The notes under the pieces are model-generated. The model saw only the letters and a program-made list of their open reading frames with translations. It was not told where the DNA came from and ran no database searches. The position numbers and the translations under genes are program-made. From assembly GCA_963827935.1 (NCBI GenBank), contig CAWHCN010000017.1, positions 310,001 through 374,000 of the forward strand: a stretch of 64,000 nt of DNA, in the 5' to 3' direction. This DNA comes from DATFNV01 sp963827935 (lineage in GTDB: Bacteria; Planctomycetota; Planctomycetia; Gemmatales; Gemmataceae). Below are positions 19,030-28,679 of the stretch, one piece after another. Position 1 is the first letter of the stretch; each line of letters starts with the position of its first letter.

Positions 19030-20370
19030 TCAGATCGGCACCACTTGCAGCCCTAACTCCCGCGCTTTGCGCTGCAGCGCTTTGACCTGACGCTCCTGCT
19101 GCTTGACTTCTTCGGCTGCCGTGCTCTCACGGCGATACGCTTCCCCACGCGTGATGAGGCGATAGAAGAGCTTCGCCAGCTTGTGGGCTGTCGCCCTGAT
19201 GGCGCTGCCTATCCCCAGCCGGGCCCGCAGGCGGCGCAGGAAATTACCCAGCACGCTCTTACTTCTGAGCAAGGACCGCGCCGCCAGCCGAAACGCCCTG
19301 GCCACCCGGCTGGCCGTCTGGGCGGGATAGCGGATCCGCTTGCCCGATTGGTGCTTGCACGGCGCCAGCGTCGTCCAGGCCGCGAAGTGCTTGTCCGTCG
19401 GGAAACGTGCCGCCAGGTCCGGGCCTGTCTCCGACAAGACCGTCAGCACCGTGCTGGCGCCCAGACCGTCCACTTCCGTGACACGCACGCCCGTCAACTG
19501 GAAGATCAAGGCGTCGGCGTCGAACTCCGTCGGGCGGTTGCGACTCTTGGGCGCGGCCTTCTGGGACTCGGGCAACGGACGCCCCTGGGTCTTGTCCGGC
19601 ATCGGCCCGGCCGCCTTGGCGTACTCCCGGTCACAGACATGGAGCTGATTCTGGTAGAAGTCCCAGGCCTTGAGCAGTTGTTTCAGCTCGAACAGGTGGG
19701 CCGTGTCCCAGGTCCCTTCCAGGGCCTTGGCAATCTCCTCGCGGCTCTTCTTGCAGCTGGGATCGCGCATCGCCGCCAGCGTCTGGGGGTCACGCTGCCC
19801 CTGGGCGATGGCACGCAGGATGCGCATGCCGGTGACGCCGGCGATGCTCGACACGGCCAGGTCCAAATGAACATTCATCTGGACCAGCACTTTGAGCATC
19901 ATCTGCAAGAGCTTGGCTGCCTCGGTGATCAGATGCTCGCGATGCCGCCACAGCGTCCGCAACGCCAGCACCTCGTGCGCGGGTCGAAAACAGCTCTTGA
20001 GCTGGCCACAGGCGTGCATCTGCTGCAGCCAGACCGCATCGCAAACGTCGGTCTTCTTCTTGAGGTTGCGGGCCAGGCTGCGTGGATCGACCACCACCAC
20101 TTCGAAGCCCTGGCTTTCCAGGAAGTCGCATAAGCACATCCAGTAGACGCCGGTCGATTCGAGCACGACGCTCGTGACGCCGCAGTGGCGTAACCACTCG
20201 GCCAGCGTCTGTAGGTCGGCGGTATAGACGCCGAAGGTACGAACGGGCTGCGGATCGCAAGCGGGGTCGACGGCGACGACGTGGCTGGCGCTGCCGACGT
20301 CGATGGCGGCGGCACAGGGCCGGACGATGCGGGGCGGCGGGATGGGCTGGCGTGTCTTCTTCCGAGGCAT
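19030..20370 (-). CDS. IS110-family transposase
   Basis: The 446-aa protein starts at 20370 after GGAGG. The DEDD (RuvC-like) N-terminal domain opens AAAIDVGSASHVVAV and continues VVLESTGVYWMCL and VVVVDPRSLARNLKKKTDVCD. The C-terminal Tnp20 domain has VDGLGASTVLTVLSETGPDL and LAPCKHQSGKRIRY with the conserved Ser. Length is normal for the family. IS110 enzymes cut and paste without classical terminal inverted repeats, and I cannot fix the element's ends. Confidence 0.9.
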   Translation of the reverse strand: MPRKKTRQPIPPPRIVRPCAAAIDVGSASHVVAVDPACDPQPVRTFGVYTADLQTLAEWLRHCGVTSVVLESTGVYWMCLCDFLESQGFEVVVVDPRSLARNLKKKTDVCDAVWLQQMHACGQLKSCFRPAHEVLALRTLWRHREHLITEAAKLLQMMLKVLVQMNVHLDLAVSSIAGVTGMRILRAIAQGQRDPQTLAAMRDPSCKKSREEIAKALEGTWDTAHLFELKQLLKAWDFYQNQLHVCDREYAKAAGPMPDKTQGRPLPESQKAAPKSRNRPTEFDADALIFQLTGVRVTEVDGLGASTVLTVLSETGPDLAARFPTDKHFAAWTTLAPCKHQSGKRIRYPAQTASRVARAFRLAARSLLRSKSVLGNFLRRLRARLGIGSAIRATAHKLAKLFYRLITRGEAYRRESTAAEEVKQQERQVKALQRKARELGLQVVPI

Positions 20371-20660
20371 GAGGACCTCCAACGACGGTGAGGGACGGGC
20401 GAAGAAAATGTCGGCGGAGGATGGGTCGAACGAAGGACGAGACTTTCAAGCGGGCTCGCGGCACCAAGGAAAGTGAAGCCGACCCAAGGGCCAAGCTCAA
20501 GCACGGGCTCAGAGGCACCAGATCAAACGCGGCCACCGCGCTCCGCCGCCACAAAGAAGAGCTAGAGAAGCGCAGTGCGAACGGAAAGCCGATGGCCTGT
20601 CAGGTTCATAGCGGAACGTGTGCCAGGGACTGGCATCAGCCCTCAAGCTGATCCTTTGGT
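20371..20660 (-). other. Noncoding region upstream of IS110 transposase (possible bridge RNA)
   Basis: In the IS110 group the structured bridge RNA is encoded in the noncoding end next to the recombinase, upstream of it in the IS110 subgroup. This segment of about 290 bases is the right place and size and holds no real gene. The rest to 20990 is also empty of genes. No fold was computed. Confidence 0.35.
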
Positions 20661-20990
20661 GCTAGCGCCTGTCCGCACACACCGAATTATATGCGACCTG
20701 GCGCATTTCGCTAAAATGTAAAGGCGGATGTACTTGTCGTACAATGACTTGCGGCGGGCGCGCCAAGTCGCACTAAATTCCCGGCGAATTCTGTGCGACT
20801 TGGCAGCGCCGTGCTGCTCCGACGGACCTCTGGGGTTCGCTTGCCGGGGGGAGTCCTAGCAGGCTTCTTTCGCCATCCGGCGAGTAACCGGATGGAGCTG
20901 GACCGCTCTTGACCCGCGGAGCCTCCCTTCCTAGTATCCCGCCGCGCATCTCTCCACGGAACAGGTTTGGTTAGCAAGGAAGGACGTGCC

Positions 20991-22169
20991 ATGCACGCGG
21001 TCCAGGAACTTTCTCGCAAGCCGGAGACGGGGGCGAATTTCAGGGTCTGGGCGGGGGGGCCAGCGCCGCGGCGCGCCCTGATCGTGCCGGCACGGCCGGA
21101 CGACCTGCAACCCCACTACGACGTTACCATCAGTCAGCCCGGGCCGGACCGGGTCCATTTCCAGTCCTTCAATCGCTGGCTGGCCGAGGCAGCGGGGCGA
21201 CGCGGGCTGTCGTGCGCCCTGCTGCACGACGGCGTCGTTGCCGACGCGGTCCGCCGGCTGGCGGCGGGGACGCTGACCGTCGGCTATCACCTCGATTACT
21301 TCGCCCTGTGGCACGTGGCCGACGATCCGTTCGCCCGCCTGGCGCTGGCGGTGCAGGACGCGGGCGGCCGGCCGGTCAATTCGCCGGCCCGGGCCCGCTT
21401 CTTCACCGACAAGGCGGCCGCCCACGCGGAGCTGCTGCGACATGGGTTCGGCGTGCCGGCCAGCGTGCTGTTGCGTCCCTGGGCTGCGGATCGACTGCTG
21501 ACCGCCGCCGAGCGTGCCCATCTGCGTCTCGAGGAGCCGGGCGCCCGTGTCTACGTCAAGCCGGCCAACGGCTTCTCCGGCCGCGGCGTTGTCCGCACCG
21601 ATCGCACTGATGCCGATGGCCTGGCCGCCGCCGTCCGCACCGCGCGCGAGGCCGACCGCAACGATGCCTGCCTGATTCAGCGTGCCGTCCGCCCGCCGCG
21701 CCTGACCTGCGACGACGGCCTGGAGCGCCCGGCCTACTGGCGTTTGCTCTATTGCCTGGGCGAGCTAATCCCCTTCTGGTGGGCCCCCGCCGACACGATG
21801 CCCGGCGGCGTCAGCTACCGCCGCGTCACCACCGCCGAGATCCGCCGCCTGGGACTCGATCCCGTGCTCGACTACGCAGGCAGCCTGGCCGAACTTTGCG
21901 GACTGGACTGGTTCTCCACCGAGCTGTGCCTGAGCGACGGCGCCGAGCCGAGCCGCTTTGTCGTCCGCCCCACCGCCCTTGGCCCATCGTATCCGGTGGT
22001 GGCGATCGACTACATCAACGACCAGTGCGATGTGGATGTGCAGAGCCGCTGGCCTGGGGCGCCGCCGGACGACGTGGTGCGCCATTTGGCGGACCGCTTT
22101 GCGGAGGAAGCGTGGCGTTTGCGGCAGCGGGCGGCGGGGGAGGTGCTGGCGTGGAGGGTGGCGGCGTGA
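20991..22169 (+). CDS. ATP-grasp domain protein
   Basis: The ATG at 20991 follows AAGGAAGG. In this 392-aa protein the central to C-terminal part looks like an ATP-grasp fold: ARFFTDKAAAHAELLRHGFG, GARVYVKPANGFSGRGVVRT with the ATP-contact Lys and Gly-rich loop, EADRNDACLIQRAV, and a late metal-binding segment VVAIDYINDQCDVD. The late Asp/Asn pair resembles the E-x-N magnesium site. Enzymes of this fold ligate carboxylates to amines or thiols; the substrate is not deducible. It stands alone. Upstream sequence shows no clear promoter. Confidence 0.75.
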   Translation: MHAVQELSRKPETGANFRVWAGGPAPRRALIVPARPDDLQPHYDVTISQPGPDRVHFQSFNRWLAEAAGRRGLSCALLHDGVVADAVRRLAAGTLTVGYHLDYFALWHVADDPFARLALAVQDAGGRPVNSPARARFFTDKAAAHAELLRHGFGVPASVLLRPWAADRLLTAAERAHLRLEEPGARVYVKPANGFSGRGVVRTDRTDADGLAAAVRTAREADRNDACLIQRAVRPPRLTCDDGLERPAYWRLLYCLGELIPFWWAPADTMPGGVSYRRVTTAEIRRLGLDPVLDYAGSLAELCGLDWFSTELCLSDGAEPSRFVVRPTALGPSYPVVAIDYINDQCDVDVQSRWPGAPPDDVVRHLADRFAEEAWRLRQRAAGEVLAWRVAA

Positions 22170-22210
22170 GGGGAGGCAGCACCTTACGAGACCGCGGAGC
22201 GCCCGCCGAT

Positions 22211-22319
22211 GGTTGCACTGCGCCTGCGCGCGCACACGCCCCTTCATGCCAGGGGTGCCCGCGCATGGGTTGCACTGCGCCTGCGCACACACGCCCCTTG
22301 ACGCCAGGGGTAGGCGCGG
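22211..22319. repeat. Two-copy tandem repeat of about 57 bp
   Basis: Two copies of a unit beginning GGTTGCACTGCGCCTGCGC and containing ACGCCCCTT...GCCAGGGG lie head to tail, differing at a few positions. They overlap the end of a doubtful small ORF. Confidence 0.8.
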
Positions 22320-22540
22320 TGGGCCACCACGGGGAACGCAGGCGGGGCATCGGGGTCGAGCAGCATCTGCGTCCGTGCGGCGATCGGGACCAGCAGCGGC
22401 AGCCCGTCGGGATGGTGCACCAGGTAGGCATGCACTTCGTCTGCGCGGGGGATCACAACCCGATACGGCGCCAGACCGCCCAACAACTCGTCGATGCGGG
22501 AGCGCACCCCCGACTGCCCCGTGACCGTTGTGGACATCAT
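22244..22540 (-). CDS. Doubtful 98-aa protein, possibly a fragment
   Basis: The start region MMSTTVTGQSGVRSRIDELL, then YRVVIPRADEVHAYLVHHPD and LPLLVPIAARTQMLLD, reads like real protein. From about residue 70 the frame runs into the tandem repeat and becomes Arg/Ala-rich, so the gene's true 3' end is probably lost. No family recognised. Confidence 0.35.
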   Translation of the reverse strand: MMSTTVTGQSGVRSRIDELLGGLAPYRVVIPRADEVHAYLVHHPDGLPLLVPIAARTQMLLDPDAPPAFPVVAHRAYPWRQGACVRRRSATHARAPLA

Positions 22541-23063
22541 CGCACTTCCCGCGAACGCCGAATGAAGGGCAAATCATTCAGCTTGAGCTGATCTTCGTCG
22601 GTCAGCATAACGTGGCAGTTCCGGTTTGCCAATGTGACAGGACCGCCCTTCTCGCGGTACGAGTCATGAAACGTAGCCCTGGACCTTGCCCCACGTCAGC
22701 CATGCACGAGCTGTCGCCTTCACGTCAATGGCGACCACCCCTGAATCTCCTCAACCTCCCGCGTTCGGGCCGGGCCACGAAATGGGTCCTGGCACCTATT
22801 CGTTCTCCTGATCGACGACACGGCCGAAGCGGTCCAGGCCGGTGCAATGGTCGCGGCCTTTGCCATGCGGGTTCCTTTGGGACCATAAAGACGCAAGTGA
22901 TTTCATATCAAGGGCTTATCCAAACTGGCACCTTGTTCCCCTTGTTCCCCTTGTTCCCCCATATCGCAGACTAGACCTCCGCAAGTTGCCGCTGGGTCAA
23001 GCCACTGCTAGAACAACTTACGGAGGAGACCAGTTTAGGCACGGCAAATCGCTGTGTGAACGA
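22541..23063. other. No gene seen
   Basis: I find no supported gene. It contains three tandem CTTGTTCCC units around 22932-22958. GGAGGAG at 23022 precedes no start codon in the frame of the downstream gene. Confidence 0.5.
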
Positions 23064-24907
23064 ATGGAACGACTTTCAGACTTCAAACCCCTTGACCGAG
23101 TCGAGCTCCCGGATCTTGGTGATCTTCAGTGCTCTGGCTTGGTCGTTCTAGTTGGACCAAACTCGTCTGGGAAGAGCCAGTTGCTGCAAGATCTCTACAA
23201 GCGACTTGCAGGCGAGCCGCGCGAGTTAGTTGTCGCCAGCAATGTGCATGTTGACAAGCCACCGCTTCAGCCCTTCTTGAAGTGTCTTGAGACCGAAGGA
23301 TATTTCAGCACTTGGACCGACGACGCTGGAAAGTCACAGCTTCGACCGCACACCATGTACCTTGGAATGGGCCAACCACTTAGCCAAATCCCCCTCGATC
23401 AAGCGACGCAATGGCATTCGTCGCTCGCGCCTGATTCTCCCCAGCATGGCCGGCGCCAAAGCGAGTTTCTGGGCTATTTCGGGCGGCTCTTGGTGACCGC
23501 GCTCTTCCTTGAGCGCCGCTTGACCTCACTCGCGTCTGCCGGGGTCATCGACTTCCTTACCCAACCTCCGCAGCACGACCTGCACGCGCTTTATCTCGAT
23601 GACCTCGCGCGACAAAGGCTTTATGATGAAATGCTGAGTTCTTTCGGACGGGCTGTATGGCCTGACTTTTGCGCGGTAATCAGATTTCGCTGAAGGTCAG
23701 CGAAGAGGGTTTGTTGCCGACCGCTGAGGAACGACTGTCCCACAAGAAAATGGCGGTCCACCGCTCGATCGAAACGGAAGGCGACGGGATGAAGTCGTAT
23801 GTCGCGACCTGCGTTGCGCTGCTGCTCGGCCGCCGCCCGGTCTGCCTCATCGATGAGCCGGAAATGTGCCTGCACCCGCCCCAAGCCTACAATCTCGGGA
23901 GATTCATCGGGCGCTTCGGCACGGGCGCTGAGACAGCAACTTTCGTGGCGACGCATAGCAGCCACCTGCTTCGCGGCATTATTCAGACCGCTGCGGCTGT
24001 CCAGATCGTTCGCCTAACGCGGCGGGCGCGAAAATTCTCTGCTCATCTTGTGCCGGCCCAGACCCTTGCTGACGCCGTATCTCGCCCGACGGTTAAAGCC
24101 GAGGCCGTTCTGGACGGCATTTTCGCACAAGCCGTTATCGTTGTGGAAGCAGATACTGACCGCGTCGTATACCAAGCTACTTGGGAAACCCTCCTCGAAG
24201 AGTTCAGGACGGATATGCATTTCTCAACAGTCGGCGGTACCGGCGGCATTGCTGAGACCTGCCGGCTCTACCGAACACTGCGCATTCCGATTGCGGTCAT
24301 TGCTGACCTCGACATGCTCGTAGACCGGGACAAGATGAAACGCATTCTAAAGGAACTAATCGATGACGTTGCCGAGAGAAGCGCCGTGATCCACGAGATT
24401 ACTGGATTGGCTGGGAAAATCCGCAACTTGCCGCCCACAGTGGCGGGCGATGAAGTCGCCGCCGAGTTGGTCAGCATCGGTTCTTCTGCAATGGACTGGA
24501 CGAGCAATGATGATTTGAACATTAAGCGGCGCCTGGCCCAGTTGGTACGCAAGCTCGACAGAATGCGCCGCCTGAAGAGAAAAGGCGTCTCCGGATTTCC
24601 CGCTGAGATAGCCACCGGCCTTGGTGAACTTCTAACGCGACTTCAAAAGGTCGGCCTGTTCATAGTTCCACTTGGCGAGGTTGAAGAATGGCTAGCGAGC
24701 GAGAACCTAGCCGTATCGAAAACCAACAAATGGGCCTGGGCCAACGCCGCCGCGGAACGAATCCTGCTGCGCGGCCGACAGAGCGGCGACATCTGGGACT
24801 TCGTGAAAGCAGTTGGATGCTACCTAACCTCGTCCGCGCGCGGCGGCATTCTGCCTGACCCAACCTCCCAGCCGACGGGGCCGGAATCGCCTCCTTCCGT
24901 AGTGTGA
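23064..24907 (+). CDS. OLD-like ATPase-TOPRIM nuclease, one frameshift
   Basis: The chosen start is ATG 23064 (MERLSDFKPLDRVELPDLGD). Walker A VGPNSSGKSQLLQ is near residue 30. Near 23670 one T appears missing in a T run; the continuation reads LRGNQISLKVSEEG. Then come Walker B VCLIDEPEMCLHPPQA and the H-loop ATHSSHLLRG. From about residue 370 a TOPRIM-type domain follows: AVIVVEADTDRVVYQA (E..D) and IAVIADLDMLVDRDK (DxD). This is the ABC-ATPase plus TOPRIM arrangement of OLD-family endonucleases, many of which act in phage defence. No helicase or other partner gene lies beside it. Length (about 615 aa) fits the family. Confidence 0.75.
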
Positions 24908-25172
24908 TAGGGGACAAAGGGACAAAGGTGACAGTTGTCGGTCCCTATTGTGGCACACGGAGTTACGTCAAAATGGTCCCGACCATGGCTGGGGGCGCCA
25001 TTTCGACGCAAATGAAGCTGTGGTAAGGAGTAACACTAACTGTCACCTGGACTCTCCTACCTGGGCTCTCTTCACATGCGCCTGCCTTGGCCCAGGGTGA
25101 GCGGCAAGGCCGGACACCGAGTACAATAGACAAGCACGTGGCCCCCATGCCCTGCCCCGACGGAGCTAACCA

Positions 25173-25511
25173 ATGTTCACCCTCCCCGCCAATACAGCCC
25201 TCCAGGCGCAGCCCGGCGAGACCGTCGAACAGCGATTCCGCCGCCTCCAAGCCATCTGGGAGGCCGACACCTGCGTCTACTCCGATCCGGCCAAGATCAT
25301 GGGACACCCGGCATGGCAGGAGATCATCCGCATGGGGGAGGCGGTCGTACCGCTGATGCTGCGTGACATCGAGCAGAAGCCGAGGCTCTGGGTGTGGGCG
25401 CTGCCGGACATCACCGGGGCCCAGCCTGTGGCGTCCGCGGACGCCGGGAACATCCGCAAGATGAGTGAAGCATGGGTCCGGTGGGGAAAAGAGAAGGGCT
25501 ATCGATGGTAA
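25173..25511 (+). CDS. Conserved small protein of unknown function
   Basis: The 112-aa protein reads ETVEQRFRRLQAIWEADTCV, then HPAWQEIIRMGEAVVPLMLRD, then a C-terminus AWVRWGKEKGYRW. It fits a recurring small accessory family in planctomycetes and cyanobacteria (R-F-R-R-L, HPAxQEIIxMG, WALPxITGxxPV) without a known function. No signal peptide. The preceding 265 bases have no gene. Confidence 0.7.
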   Translation: MFTLPANTALQAQPGETVEQRFRRLQAIWEADTCVYSDPAKIMGHPAWQEIIRMGEAVVPLMLRDIEQKPRLWVWALPDITGAQPVASADAGNIRKMSEAWVRWGKEKGYRW

Positions 25512-25538
25512 ACTGCACGTGGCTGACAGCCGTGCTGT

Positions 25539-26861
25539 TCATGAAGCGGCCCCTGGCGCCGCCCCTCGCCTCATCTCCTCCATCCTCTTCCTGATCTCTG
25601 CCTCATACCCCCGCTCCGTCGGCTCATAATACCGCCGTTCCTCCGGCAGATACTGCTGCTCGACGTAGCCCCCTTCGTAGTTGTGCGCGTACTTGTACCC
25701 CTCGCCGTGTCCGAATTTATCAGCCCCGCGGTAGTGGCTGTCGCGCAGGTGCTTGGGCACCTCCAGCGTCCGCCCCGATTTTACGTCCTCGCGCGCCTTG
25801 CCGATCGCCATCGTCGAGGCGTTCGACTTCGGGGCGGTCGCCAGGTAGGTCACCGCCTGGGCCAGGTTGAGCTGGCATTCCGGCAGGCCGATGAACTCGA
25901 CCGCCTGGGCCGTCGCCATCGCCACCGACAGGGCCCGGGGGTCGGCGTTGCCTACGTCCTCCGAGGCGAAGATCACGATGCGGCGGGCGATGAAGCGCGG
26001 GTCCTCGCCGGCTTCCAGCATCCGCGCCAGCCAGTAGATCGCCGCATCCGGATCGCTGCCGCGCATGCTCTTGATGAACGCGCTGATGACGTCGTAATGC
26101 TGATCGCCTGTTGGGTCATAGTCGAGGGCCTTGCGCTGGATGGAATCGCGGGCCACTTCCAGCGTGAAATCGACGGGCTTCGTCGTCGCCGATAACACAC
26201 CGATCTCCAGGGCCGACAGCGCGCGGCGGGCATCGCCGTCGCTGATTTCGGCCAGGAAGTCGAGGGCCTCGGGCGTCATGCGGACCTCGTACTCGCCGAG
26301 GCCGCGCTCGCGGTCGGCGAGGGCCCGAGTCAAGAGCGTCTTGATCTGGTCGCGCGTCAGCGGCTCGAAGGTGAAAATCTGGCTGCGACTCAGCAGAGGG
26401 GAATTGATTGCGAAGAACGGATTCTGCGTCGTGGCGCCGATCAGGATGACGCGCCCCTCCTCCACATCCGGCAGCAATACGTCCTGCTGGGCCTTGTTGA
26501 AGCGATGGATTTCGTCCACGAAAAGGATGGTACGGCGGCCGGTGTCCTCCAGCTCGGCGCGGGCCTCTTCCAGCACGGCGCGGACTTCCTTGGTGCCGGA
26601 GGCGACGGCGTTGAGCGGCACAAAACGGGCCTGCGTGTGATTGGCGATGACGTGGGCCAGGGCCGTCTTGCCGGTGCCGGGCGGGCCGTAGAAGAGCAGC
26701 GAGGTCAGGCGATCGGCCTGGAGCATGCGCCGCAGCAGCTTGTCGGGGCCGAAGAAGTGCTCCTGGCCGACGTACTCCTCGACGGAACGTGGCCGCATCC
26801 GCGCGGCCAGCGGCTGGGCCTTGCGGAGATTGGCCTCGCGCGACTTGTGGAAAAGGTCCAT
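25539..26861 (-). CDS. rarA: Replication-associated recombination protein RarA (MgsA)
   Basis: The 440-aa protein starts at 26861 (MDLFHKSREANLRKAQPLAA). It has the AAA+ clamp-loader-like core: YGPPGTGKTALAH (Walker A), TILFVDEIHRFNKAQQD (Walker B), IGATTQNPFFAINSPLLSR (sensor 1), and SDGDARRALSALEIG. The C-terminal RarA domain with YDVISAFIKSMRGSDPDAAI and ASEDVGNADPRAL is intact. RarA acts at stalled replication forks with SSB and RecA. It precedes no obvious operon partner. Confidence 0.93.
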   Translation of the reverse strand: MDLFHKSREANLRKAQPLAARMRPRSVEEYVGQEHFFGPDKLLRRMLQADRLTSLLFYGPPGTGKTALAHVIANHTQARFVPLNAVASGTKEVRAVLEEARAELEDTGRRTILFVDEIHRFNKAQQDVLLPDVEEGRVILIGATTQNPFFAINSPLLSRSQIFTFEPLTRDQIKTLLTRALADRERGLGEYEVRMTPEALDFLAEISDGDARRALSALEIGVLSATTKPVDFTLEVARDSIQRKALDYDPTGDQHYDVISAFIKSMRGSDPDAAIYWLARMLEAGEDPRFIARRIVIFASEDVGNADPRALSVAMATAQAVEFIGLPECQLNLAQAVTYLATAPKSNASTMAIGKAREDVKSGRTLEVPKHLRDSHYRGADKFGHGEGYKYAHNYEGGYVEQQYLPEERRYYEPTERGYEAEIRKRMEEMRRGAAPGAAS

Positions 26862-26898
26862 GGCTGGGGCCTCCTGAGCGCCGCCCAGATGGTGGCGC

Positions 26899-27846
26899 CT
26901 AAGCGGACAGAATATCTCCGATTTGCCGGAGCGGTTTCGCATATTCCTCCCAGGTCAAGCCATCGACGGTCGCCTGGGGCTGGGCGGCCACGCCATCCAC
27001 GAGGGGGCCCTGCTCGACCATGATGCGCAGCAGTTCGCGCTCCCGGTCGGGGTCGAAAAGAGCTGCGTCCCCTTTTTCGGAGCGGAGCAGGAGGATGCCG
27101 CCGGCCAGGGCGTAGGCGCCCCAGTTGCTCACGCCGGCCACGATCAGATAATCGGTCGGCACGCGGCAGGCGATGCGCCCGCCGTTGGGGATGTTGCGGC
27201 GGATGGTGTCCCACGGCATCTTGCCCATGCCGATCTCATTGCCGCCATCGCCGATGCCAATGGTCCGTGGTCGGGCCGGATCGTTGCCCCGTTGAGACAG
27301 CCTGTCGAACAGCAGATGCGCCGGCCGGGTCACAGCGGTGATGTCGCGGCCGCGCATGTTGTGGCAGCGGTCGCGATCTTCCTCGGGGACCTCGTCCCGC
27401 GTGTGGCTGGGACCCGGACGCTCAATGGCGATGTAGTGGCTGTGCGCCGCGAAGGACCATGCCGGCTCGCCGGCCGCCGGCAGAATGGAGACCGGCACAC
27501 GGCCGTCCAGTCCGCAGGCCGAGAGGCCGGCGCGGAGGGCTTCACGACAATTGGGATCGGAAGCGATCTCGATGGCGATCCCCAGCGGCACCAGGGCCCG
27601 GGCCAGGAAGACGGCACCAAGCGGGCCGTCAGTTTCTGCGCTGGGCGGATTGGCGCTGACGATGGTGAACCCGGTCACCACACCGATGGTGGACCGCGGC
27701 GTGGTGGCGATGTCGCGACAGGCGGCGGCCAGGTCGTCGCGGCAACGGGTGAACAGGTTGTCGGTCGGGTCGCGCGCGAGCCCGCGCTGGCCCACGTCCT
27801 GCTGGATGATGTCGCGCAGCAAGTTGAGGCGATCCTCGGCCATCAT
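26899..27846 (-). CDS. D-glutamate cyclase-like protein (DUF4392)
   Basis: The 315-aa protein matches the DUF4392/D-glutamate cyclase C-terminal domain: STIGVVTGFTIVSANPPSAE, GPLGAVFLARAL, then GIGDGGNEIGMG and VPTDYLIVAGVSNWGAYAL. Members convert D-glutamate to 5-oxo-D-proline. It is coupled to the RluA-type gene by an ATGA overlap at its start (27846/27843). Cytoplasmic. The reaction here is inferred from family only. Confidence 0.85.
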   Translation of the reverse strand: MMAEDRLNLLRDIIQQDVGQRGLARDPTDNLFTRCRDDLAAACRDIATTPRSTIGVVTGFTIVSANPPSAETDGPLGAVFLARALVPLGIAIEIASDPNCREALRAGLSACGLDGRVPVSILPAAGEPAWSFAAHSHYIAIERPGPSHTRDEVPEEDRDRCHNMRGRDITAVTRPAHLLFDRLSQRGNDPARPRTIGIGDGGNEIGMGKMPWDTIRRNIPNGGRIACRVPTDYLIVAGVSNWGAYALAGGILLLRSEKGDAALFDPDRERELLRIMVEQGPLVDGVAAQPQATVDGLTWEEYAKPLRQIGDILSA

Positions 27847-28541
27847 CGCAATCCCTCGCGCAGGAGGTAGGCGAAACGCCCTCGCCAGGAGCGCGGCAGG
27901 TCGGCGGTCAACGCAATCGGCTCGTTGGTGACGGGGTGCAGGAACGTCAGCGCCCGGGCGTGCAGGGCGATGACACCGTCGAAAGTGCGGATGGAGCCGT
28001 ACTTGGCGTCGCCATACACCGGGTGGCCGTGATGTGCCAGTTGCACGCGCAACTGGTGCGTTCGCCCGGTTTGCGGCCGGACTTCCTGCCAGGTCAACCC
28101 GCCGTGCTGGCCGCGGACCTGGTAGTGCAACAGCGCCTGCTTGGCCCCTGGCGAGCGCGGCTCAACCACCTCGACACGGCCCGCATCCCGGTCCTTGAGC
28201 AGCCAGTCTTCCAGGCTGCCGGCCGTCGGCAGGTTGTCGCCCTCCACCACGGCCCAGTAGACCTTCTCGACACTTCCCTCGCGGAACTGCCGGGCCAGCC
28301 GGGCCGCAGCCTTGCTGGTGCGGGCAAACAGCAGCACGCCGGATACCGGCTTGTCGAGACGATGCACCACCCCCAGGAAGACGTTGCCGGGCTTCTTGTA
28401 CTTCTCCTTGAGATAAGACTTGACCAGCAGGTCCAGCGTGGCCTCGCGCCCGGCAAAGTGGGCGCTGGGCACGCCGGCCGGCTTGGCCACGGCCAGGCAA
28501 TGATTGTCCTCAAAAAGGATGTCGAGCGGTGGGTGATCCAA
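27843..28541 (-). CDS. RluA-family 23S rRNA or tRNA pseudouridine synthase
   Basis: The 232-aa protein has HRLDKPVSGVLLFARTS with the catalytic Asp in HRLD, RPQTGRTHQLRVQLAHHG and GDAKYGS, all standard for RluA-type synthases. There is no S4 domain, so it belongs to the short subgroup. Its stop overlaps the D-glutamate cyclase start by four bases, suggesting one transcript. The RNA target is unknown. Confidence 0.93.
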   Translation of the reverse strand: MDHPPLDILFEDNHCLAVAKPAGVPSAHFAGREATLDLLVKSYLKEKYKKPGNVFLGVVHRLDKPVSGVLLFARTSKAAARLARQFREGSVEKVYWAVVEGDNLPTAGSLEDWLLKDRDAGRVEVVEPRSPGAKQALLHYQVRGQHGGLTWQEVRPQTGRTHQLRVQLAHHGHPVYGDAKYGSIRTFDGVIALHARALTFLHPVTNEPIALTADLPRSWRGRFAYLLREGLR

Positions 28542-28679
28542 GAGGTTCCTTCGCTGGCGCTCGGGGCCGGTGCGGGCGGCGTCTGACTGGGCTGTACCAT
28601 TCTACCAAGACCCGGCGGCCTGTTGTCGCCGGGCGCCCTTTGCTACCATCGAAAGCGAATGGCGTCGGACGGAGGGATC

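Noticed and set aside
22211..22319. Tandem repeat as CRISPR
   Set aside because: Only two copies with no spacers and no cas genes nearby.
23064..24907. Gabija or PARIS system
   Set aside because: The ATPase-TOPRIM gene has no GajB helicase or AriB-like partner next to it.
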